In this document: positions 58,315 through 64,000 of the stretch, in pieces
Numbering within the stretch: the stretch's first letter is position 1
Layout: each line of letters opens with the position of its first letter
Assembly: GCA_016868355.1 (NCBI GenBank)
Contig: VGHB01000003.1
Coordinates: 160,932 to 224,931 of the forward strand
Reading direction: 5' to 3'
Source of the DNA: Betaproteobacteria bacterium
GTDB lineage: Bacteria > Pseudomonadota > Gammaproteobacteria > Burkholderiales > Burkholderiaceae_C
DNA: 64,000 nt
Translations under genes and position numbers: made by a program
The notes under the pieces: generated by a model
The model's database searches: none
The model's input: the letters and a program-made list of their open reading frames with translations, nothing else
Told to the model about the DNA's origin: nothing

Positions 58315-60048
58315 ATGACCGACCCACTGGCCGGCTCAAACACCGCCGACCCGCCGGATTCGAGCAGCGCTTGGGTGCGTGAACTCACCCGCCCCACGCT
58401 GCACCCTTGGCAGTTCCTGCTGCTGTACACCGCCTACACGGCGGTGGCATTTCAGTGGCCCACCTTTGTTTATGCCGCACAGCAGCTGAGCTTGAGCACC
58501 CTGGAGGGCTGGCGTACCTTGGCCACATTGGCGGTGCTGCTCACCCTGCTGATGGCCTTGCTCTTGGGCGTGCCGATGCTGGTGTCGCGCCGCAGCTTCA
58601 AGCTCATGGCGGTGCTGCTGCTCTTGGGCAATGGCGTGGCCAGCTACTTTGTGCACACCTACCAGGTGGTGTTGAACGTGGAGATGATGGGCAACGTCTT
58701 CAACACCCGACTTGAGGAGGCCTCGGCTTTGTTTCACCCCGCGATGTTGGCTTGGGTGGGTGTGCTGGCGGTGTTGCCCTCATGGTGGGTGTGGCGGGTG
58801 CAGTGGGTACCCCACCGGCGCTGGCTTCGCTTGGGACACTGGGCGTTGGGCGTGGCCCTGGCCGGGCTGTGGCTGTACCTGAACTCGGCTTCTTGGCTGT
58901 GGCTGGACCGTCACATGAGCCGCATTGGCTCGATGACTCCACCGTGGTCCTATGTGGTCAACAGCGTGCGGTTTGTGCAGCGGGAACGGGCTGCCCAGCA
59001 GCCCTTGGCGCTGCTGCCGGATCTGCCGGCACAGGACATGGCCGATACCCGCAAGCGGGTGGTGGTGCTGGTGATTGGCGAGTCGGCGCGTGCTGCGAAC
59101 TTTTCGCTATACGGCTATTCGCGACCCACCAACCCACAGCTTAGCCAGCTGCCCATTGAGGTGCTGCAAGCGCGCGCCTGTGCCAGCTACACCACCGCGG
59201 CGCTGGCCTGCATGCTGTCACCCCGTGGTGCGAAGGTGGACGAGCACCCGCCCGAGGAGACCCTGCCGGCCTACTTGCACCGACACGGCGTGGATGTGGA
59301 GTGGCGCAGCAACAACTTCGGGGAGCCGCCGCGCATGACGGTCACCAGCCGCCTTCAAAAGCGTGACCTGCTCAGGCGCTGTGACGAGCCGGGGCAGGAC
59401 TTGAGTGATCTGGACCGTGCCTGGTGCACACGCCCACGCGAGGGGGCTTTCGACGCGGCATTGCTGCTGGGCCTGGAGCAGCGCATCGCAGCCTCGAGCA
59501 GCGCGCGCGTGTTGATCGTGCTGCACCAGGCGGGCAGCCACGGCCCCGCCTACCATGAGAAGGTCCCTGCAGGCATGGAAGCCTTCACTCCGGTGTGCAA
59601 GTCGGTCAACTTGGGCAACTGCCCGAGCGGCACGCTGGTCAACGCCTATGACAACTCAATCGTGCACACCGACACGCTGCTGGCCGAAATCACGACGCGG
59701 TTGGGCCGACTAAGCGGCTGGGACAGCACCCTGGTGTATGTGTCTGACCACGGCCAGTCTCTGGGAGAGGGCGGCCTGTATCTGCACGGCGCGCCATCAG
59801 CGTTCGCCCCTGATGTGCAGATGGATATCCCCTTTCTCATTTGGCGCTCCCAGATCGGGCGGCGTTTGCAGCCGCAGGCGCAGGCTCAGGCCGGGTCACC
59901 CGAGCAGAGCGCCGACCCACAGCAGCCGCATCGGCGCTCGGGCCGCTACAGCCACGATGAGGTCTTTCACACGGTGATGGGGGCCTTAGGCCTGCGCAGC
60001 GGTGCCTACCAAGCCGACCGGGACGTGTTGCAACATGAGCCGCGTTAG
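58315..60048 (+). CDS. eptA: Phosphoethanolamine transferase, EptA/MCR family
   Basis: This 577-residue inner-membrane enzyme moves phosphoethanolamine from phosphatidylethanolamine to lipid A. About five N-terminal membrane helices (residues ~30-200) precede a periplasmic sulfatase-fold domain with VLVIGESARAANFSLYGYSRPTNP, the nucleophile Thr in ASYTTAALACMLSPRG, LHQAGSHGPAYHEKVP and VYVSDHGQSLGEGGLYLHG. The tail is Gln-rich (RLQPQAQAQAGS). Family members cause intrinsic polymyxin resistance. A PAP2 phosphatase overlaps its end by 14 bp. Confidence 0.92.
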   Translation: MTDPLAGSNTADPPDSSSAWVRELTRPTLHPWQFLLLYTAYTAVAFQWPTFVYAAQQLSLSTLEGWRTLATLAVLLTLLMALLLGVPMLVSRRSFKLMAVLLLLGNGVASYFVHTYQVVLNVEMMGNVFNTRLEEASALFHPAMLAWVGVLAVLPSWWVWRVQWVPHRRWLRLGHWALGVALAGLWLYLNSASWLWLDRHMSRIGSMTPPWSYVVNSVRFVQRERAAQQPLALLPDLPAQDMADTRKRVVVLVIGESARAANFSLYGYSRPTNPQLSQLPIEVLQARACASYTTAALACMLSPRGAKVDEHPPEETLPAYLHRHGVDVEWRSNNFGEPPRMTVTSRLQKRDLLRRCDEPGQDLSDLDRAWCTRPREGAFDAALLLGLEQRIAASSSARVLIVLHQAGSHGPAYHEKVPAGMEAFTPVCKSVNLGNCPSGTLVNAYDNSIVHTDTLLAEITTRLGRLSGWDSTLVYVSDHGQSLGEGGLYLHGAPSAFAPDVQMDIPFLIWRSQIGRRLQPQAQAQAGSPEQSADPQQPHRRSGRYSHDEVFHTVMGALGLRSGAYQADRDVLQHEPR

Positions 60049-60664
60049 CCGATTGACGCGTTTTCGGGCGGCCGTTTGGGCATCTTTGGGCGCGCATCGC
60101 CACTTGTCTTGGAGGTGGCGTGCCGCAGCCTGGCTGGCCGCAGCCCTGGCCTTGGCCTGTGCGTTGTATCCCACCAACCATGCGCTGGACTACCCCGAAA
60201 CCAGGGGCGGCCACGACAAGGCCAGTGTCTTGCTGGTGGAAGACGCGGTGCGCCATGTCAACACCGCAGTGGCCATCGCCCTGCCGCTGTTTAGTCGCGA
60301 CCTGGTGGGCCTGGCCCAGCTCGCAGTGGTCGCGGTGGTGGGTGCTGCGGCCACCCACATCCCCAAGCGGCTGCTCAACGATCAAGAGATCAGCGGTACC
60401 CGGCTGGGCCAGCGGCCACAGAACCTGCACAGCCAACACAATGTGCCCTCGGGGCACAGTTCTTTGGCCTCAGCGGCCGCTTGGTTTGTGTGCCGGCGTT
60501 ATGGTTGGCGCTGGGCATGCCTGCTCTTGCCCATCACCGCAGCCACCATGTGGTCGCGGGTGATGCTGGATGCGCACACGGTGTCAGCGGTTTGGGCCGG
60601 CCTGTTCGTCGGTGTAGCGGTGGCGTTGTTCTTCGTTACGCCACGCGTTCGCGCTGGCGCTTGA
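60035..60664 (+). CDS. PAP2-family membrane phosphatase
   Basis: This 209-residue integral membrane phosphatase has the PAP2 motifs GQRPQNLHSQHNVPSGHSSLASAAAWF (motifs 1-2, with SGH) and MWSRVMLDAHTVSAVWAG (motif 3, catalytic His). It may act on lipid A or undecaprenyl/phosphatidyl phosphates. The start at 60035 lies inside the end of eptA, so translation is coupled and a joint role in lipid A remodelling is likely. Confidence 0.88.
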   Translation: MSRVSRLTRFRAAVWASLGAHRHLSWRWRAAAWLAAALALACALYPTNHALDYPETRGGHDKASVLLVEDAVRHVNTAVAIALPLFSRDLVGLAQLAVVAVVGAAATHIPKRLLNDQEISGTRLGQRPQNLHSQHNVPSGHSSLASAAAWFVCRRYGWRWACLLLPITAATMWSRVMLDAHTVSAVWAGLFVGVAVALFFVTPRVRAGA

Positions 60665-60683
60665 ACTTCCACCATGGAAGGGC

Positions 60684-61186
60684 CTAAACCAGCGAGAGCA
60701 CCTCACCTGGCCGCTGCGCCGCGCAGCCTGGCAGGCTCAAGCGGGGAACGTGAAAGCCAGCGAGTTCGCACACCCCTTCGTTGAGGTCGCGCAGCGCCTG
60801 TTCGCTGCCGGTAAAGCGCAGCTTCATGTGCAGCGGGCCAAGGTCGGTGGCCAACTCTTGCAAACGCCCCATACCCAGGTCATGGCTGGCGGCCATTTTA
60901 AGAATTGCAGGCGACTGTCAGCCGCTTCGCGCAGCACCTGCCCCAAGTCGGCGCGCAGGGCTTGCAGGTGCGGCGTCATGCGCACTTGGGCCTGGCGCTC
61001 AGCCCAAATCAAGCGCTGCGAGTAGTCGGTCAGGGTGGCGCGGCGCCCCTTGTGCTACAGAATGAGCTGCTGCCCCAACATGGCTTCCCACTGCCGGATG
61101 CTGCCCCAGAAATGTCGATATGACTGCCGCGCACCGTCAGCGCCCAGGTCGTAGCGCAATTGGATGTTCAATGGTGGGGCGGGCAT
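60684..61186 (-). pseudogene. Degenerate ModE-like regulator with substrate-binding domain
   Basis: From ATG 61186 the frame reads as a winged helix of the ModE/LysR kind (RQSYRHFWGSIRQWEAMLGQQLIL), hits an in-frame TAG (61057-61055), and continues HKGRRATLTDYSQRLIWAERQA. Near 60899 coding sense moves to another frame (AASHDLGMGRLQELATDL, then KLRFTGSEQALRDLNEGVCELAGFHVP), then stops at 60684. The ~150-residue C-terminal binding domain is mostly missing. Three lesions (nonsense, frameshift, truncation) make it a pseudogene. Its start overlaps the VOC stop by one base. Confidence 0.7.
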
Positions 61187-61614
61187 CAGGGCGCCCGAGC
61201 AAACAACTGCTGAATGTCGGCAAAGGCCTTGAACTCAATAGCGTTACCCGAAGGATCCAAGAAGAACATCGTGGCCTGCTCGCCCAACTCACCCTTGAAG
61301 CGGGTATAGGGCTCGATCACGAAGCGCGTGCCAGCCGCACGCAGCCGCTCAGCCAAGGCCTGCCAGTCGGCCATCGGCAGCACCGCACCGAAGTGGCGTA
61401 CCGGCACACCATGCCCATCCACTGCGTTGCGCGCGGCATCCCCGCAAGACTGCGGCGACAGGTGGGCCACGATCTGATGGCCGTAAAAGTTGAAGTCAAT
61501 CCACTCGGGGGAACTGCGGCCCTCTGTGCAGCCCAAGAGGCCACCGTAGAAGCGCCGGGCTTCGGCAAGGTCGTGCACCGGAAAGGCCAGGTGGAAGGGT
61601 GGAATCGTGTCCAT
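61186..61614 (-). CDS. VOC family protein (glyoxalase/dioxygenase-like)
   Basis: This 142-residue VOC protein has [47 protein letters not shown] in the first half and [16 protein letters not shown] in the second, with His and Glu metal ligands. It matches the uncharacterised YaeR-like group of glyoxalases. It precedes the degenerate regulator with a TGATG overlap. Confidence 0.85.
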   Translation of the reverse strand: MDTIPPFHLAFPVHDLAEARRFYGGLLGCTEGRSSPEWIDFNFYGHQIVAHLSPQSCGDAARNAVDGHGVPVRHFGAVLPMADWQALAERLRAAGTRFVIEPYTRFKGELGEQATMFFLDPSGNAIEFKAFADIQQLFARAP

Positions 61615-61793
61615 CGGGAATCGTTGGCGTGGTCGCGCCCTGAGCGGTGGATGGTGCAAAGGTATCAGACTTCCCGCCGCTGCAATGGCCGTTTCGGACA
61701 CAACCGCGGGATGCCTGTGCACCCCGCACCCACCGCTTCGGGCGAGCGCCGGAAGATCGGAGGGCACTCATCGGGGGAGAGGCAGGCAGGGAC

Positions 61794-61871
61794 TGGCGCG
61801 GTTGGCGCGGATCGAACCCATGACCCTTGGCTTCGAAGGCCAATCGGCGTTCCGTGGGCTCAGGCAATCTG
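61794..61871 (-). pseudogene. Degenerate tRNA with UCG-type anticodon (tRNA-Arg relic)
   Basis: On the minus strand a 78-nt element ends in GCCA. It has a perfect 5-bp anticodon stem (TTGGC/GCCAA) around loop CTTCGAA, giving anticodon TCG (Arg), and a T-loop TTCGATC. The acceptor stem has about three mismatches out of seven, the T-stem two of five, and the D-arm is shortened. It resembles a decayed tRNA-Arg(UCG). tRNA genes are common integration sites, and this one borders the protease gene at the right end. Confidence 0.5.
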
Positions 61872-62025
61872 GGTTGAGGATCAACGGGTTACGGATGCCG
61901 TGAGGAAATGACCCGTGTCCTGACCACCTCCTGATCACCGGAGGCGGTCTTTGGTTGCATTTCGCAAGTCGCAAAGCAGGCCACAATAGTTGCGGATTGT
62001 TTGCCACTGACCCAGGAGTATCCCC

Positions 62026-64000
62026 ATGTCGACCTTCACCCCGAATGATCCGCTCTGGACTGCTCAGTGGTACCTGAACAACACCGGCCAGCGCGGCGGC
62101 GCAGCCCGCTTAGACCTGAAACTGATGGCCGCGTGGAGCCAGGGCTTCAACGGTCAGGGTGTTCGGGTGGCCATCAACGACGATGGCTTTGACCTCACCC
62201 ATCCTGATCTGGTGGCAAACATTGATGCCTCCAAGGTCTACGACACCAACCGCGACCTAACGGGCAAGGGCTTCGTGACCACCAGGGCCGATGCCCATGA
62301 GCATGGAACCGTCGTGGGCGGCATCGTCGGCATGGCGGCCAATGGCATCGGGGGTATCGGCATCGCATACAAAGCAACGCTGATACCCGGAATCGCCGTG
62401 AACATCCTTGACAACGCGCCCCCAAACGGCCTGGCCCGTTTGTTCGCGGCCAACCTGGCCGCGGGCGCTGATGTTTCTGTGAATTCCTGGGGCACAGACA
62501 CAGCCTTCGCCACAAACTTTGGGGCGTCTGGCGATGATTCTGATCGAGCCTTGGCCGTACAACTTCTCAAAGCCGCGACCGAGGGTCGGGCAGGGCTGGG
62601 TATGGTGATTGAGCAATCATCTGGCAATGAACGGCGCGTTGGCGCGGACGCTGCCCTAGACAACTTCACGAGCAACAAGGTCACCATCGCCGTTGGTGCA
62701 GTCGACGAAACCGGCAAGGTCACCGCCTACTCGACTCCAGGCGCCTGTCTGTTGGTAACAGCCTTTGGAGGTGTGTCGTCCGAACCACAAGACCAGAACA
62801 CAGGGTTTGGCATCGTGTCCGCCGATATGCAGGGTGCAGCCGGTTACAACAAGACCAGTGGTGCCGGAGGTGATTACGCCTATCAGAACACAGGCACCTC
62901 CTATTCAGGCCCGATGGTGGGTGCTGCTGCGGCCCTGATGCTGCAAGCAAATCCCCAGTTGGGCTTCCGCGATGTTTCGGCGATCCTGGCGATGACCGCC
63001 CGTCAAAACGACCCTTCGAGCGCGAGTTGGGTGACCAACGGAGCCACGCACTGGAACCTCGGCGGCATGCACTTCTCCCGCGACTACGGCTATGGGTTGA
63101 TTGATATCAGTGCGGCCGTGATGTTGGCGCAGTCGTGGGTGCCTGCAGCAGCCACCATGGCCAATTGGATCAAGGCAGAGAGTGGCCCAAGAACGGCGGT
63201 GGTTCAAGCCATTCCGGATGACTCCACACGCAGCCTTAGCCTCACGGCGCAAGTTGATGATGCTGTTCGAATCGACCGGGTGGAGTTCGACTTGACCCTG
63301 ACCGCTGCTTCGCCGTCTCAACTTAGGGCGGAGGTTACCTCACCTAGCGGTACCACCATCACCTTGTTCAACCGGCCGCTAGCGCGCCCTCTGAAGGACG
63401 GGGAGATCGTTACAACAGGCGAGGAAAACGCCTGGCCATACACCTTCACCATCGGGTCTACCGCCTTCTTGGGAGAAAGCAGCGCCGGTACTTGGACACT
63501 CAAGTTGACCGACTTGGTCAGCGGTGTGGAGGCCACCTTCAATGCGCTCACCGTTCGCGCCTGGGGTGCAGCCCTCTCGGCAAACGACCAGTATGTGTTG
63601 ACGGATGAGTACAAAGGCAACAAGACCTTGACCGACGCGAACGGCCTGGACACCATCAACGCTGCCGCTCTAAGTTACGCCGTACAACTTGACCTCAGAG
63701 AATCTGAGGTATCCAGGGTGGGCACGGCGGGCGGCACTCTTGCATGGGGAACTGGAACGGTGATTGAAAACGCCATCGGCGGGATGGCCGCCGACACATT
63801 GACCGGTAATTCAGGCAACAACTTGCTCCGCGGTAATGGCGGCGCAGACACCATCGACGGTGGTGCAGGTGCTGACACTTTAATCGGCGGCCAAGGGGAT
63901 GACTCACTTGTTGGCGGGAACGGTCTTGACTCCGCAGTACTGAACTTCGCGCGAAGTGCGTATACCCTCTCGGTAACGGGCCAGACCTGGACTGTCACCA
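62026..64000 (+). CDS. S8 subtilisin-like protease with P-domain and RTX repeats, partial
   Basis: The frame is open from ATG 62026 (cccaggag site upstream) to the window end, 658 codons. The catalytic triad is Asp in VRVAINDDGFDLTHPDL (near residue 54), His in HEHGTVVGGIVG (near 94) and Ser in GTSYSGPMVGAAAALML (near 300). A kexin-type P/homoB domain follows (residues ~400-515). From ~570 glycine-rich nonapeptides (GGAGADTLIGGQGDDSLVGG) bind calcium as in RTX proteins. There is no N-terminal signal peptide, which fits type I secretion by a C-terminal signal lying beyond the window. No transporter genes are seen here. Confidence 0.9.
   Translation, partial: MSTFTPNDPLWTAQWYLNNTGQRGGAARLDLKLMAAWSQGFNGQGVRVAINDDGFDLTHPDLVANIDASKVYDTNRDLTGKGFVTTRADAHEHGTVVGGIVGMAANGIGGIGIAYKATLIPGIAVNILDNAPPNGLARLFAANLAAGADVSVNSWGTDTAFATNFGASGDDSDRALAVQLLKAATEGRAGLGMVIEQSSGNERRVGADAALDNFTSNKVTIAVGAVDETGKVTAYSTPGACLLVTAFGGVSSEPQDQNTGFGIVSADMQGAAGYNKTSGAGGDYAYQNTGTSYSGPMVGAAAALMLQANPQLGFRDVSAILAMTARQNDPSSASWVTNGATHWNLGGMHFSRDYGYGLIDISAAVMLAQSWVPAAATMANWIKAESGPRTAVVQAIPDDSTRSLSLTAQVDDAVRIDRVEFDLTLTAASPSQLRAEVTSPSGTTITLFNRPLARPLKDGEIVTTGEENAWPYTFTIGSTAFLGESSAGTWTLKLTDLVSGVEATFNALTVRAWGAALSANDQYVLTDEYKGNKTLTDANGLDTINAAALSYAVQLDLRESEVSRVGTAGGTLAWGTGTVIENAIGGMAADTLTGNSGNNLLRGNGGADTIDGGAGADTLIGGQGDDSLVGGNGLDSAVLNFARSAYTLSVTGQTWTVT

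Noticed and set aside
61794..61871. Part of tmRNA or a functional tRNA-Arg
   Set aside because: No tag-peptide region or second half of a tmRNA is present, and the acceptor and T stems have too many mismatches for a working tRNA.

Overview
The window is high-GC, gene-dense DNA, almost certainly from a betaproteobacterium of the order Burkholderiales and most likely the family Comamonadaceae. This rests on gene order (pilT/yggS/proC; rsmI-yraN-diaA-dolP), on the family flavour of the proteins (GTP-type PEP carboxykinase, two UPF0149 proteins, a PEtn-transferase/PAP2 pair) and on short intergenic gaps with many ATGA and TGATG start/stop overlaps. No species can be named from sequence alone.

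Layout. 0-9.4 kb holds housekeeping genes: a GlcD-type FAD oxidase, cobalamin adenosyltransferase, DbpA helicase, DAHP synthase, TldD, RsmI, YraN, a DiaA-like SIS protein and a BON lipoprotein. 9.5-18.5 kb holds a beta-hydroxyacid dehydrogenase, PilT, YggS, arginase, ProC, UbiA, a DsrE protein, a YkvA-like protein, RF3 and a PaiB-like protein. 18.6-33.5 kb holds a GDSL hydrolase, OxyR, PanB/PanC, RecG, QueA/Tgt, RlmJ, an Old Yellow Enzyme and small enzymes, with several decayed genes between them. 33.7-44.1 kb holds PEP carboxykinase, a PQQ-type sugar dehydrogenase with its cytochrome c, a metallophosphoesterase, methylmalonate-semialdehyde dehydrogenase and PhoX. 44.1-49.7 kb holds an SDR and an RND efflux pair. 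49.7-58.3 kb is a divergent catabolic cluster: iclR, CoA ligase, MaoC and GcdH-like dehydrogenase on the minus strand; MBL-fold protein, flavin monooxygenase, DUF2783 protein and fumarylacetoacetase on the plus strand. 58.3-60.7 kb is a lipid A modification pair. The right end holds a degenerate regulator, a VOC protein, a tRNA relic and the start of a large S8-protease/RTX gene that runs off the window.

Most interesting signals. (1) Upstream of DAHP synthase lies what looks like a complete phenylalanine attenuator: a 24-residue leader peptide with six Phe and one Tyr among its first 13 residues, followed by a rho-independent terminator. A 9-nt segment inside the leader is identical to the distal terminator arm and complementary to the proximal arm, so it could form an antiterminator. 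(2) The shared control region of the divergent catabolic cluster carries repeated GCAAA/TTTGC half-sites, likely IclR operators. The cluster has a fumarylacetoacetase and a flavin hydroxylase but no ring-cleaving dioxygenase. The only maleylacetoacetate isomerase gene in the window is broken. (3) Seven protein-gene relics and a degenerate tRNA lie in 64 kb, which suggests active gene loss. No CRISPR array, intact insertion sequence, rRNA gene or prophage was seen.
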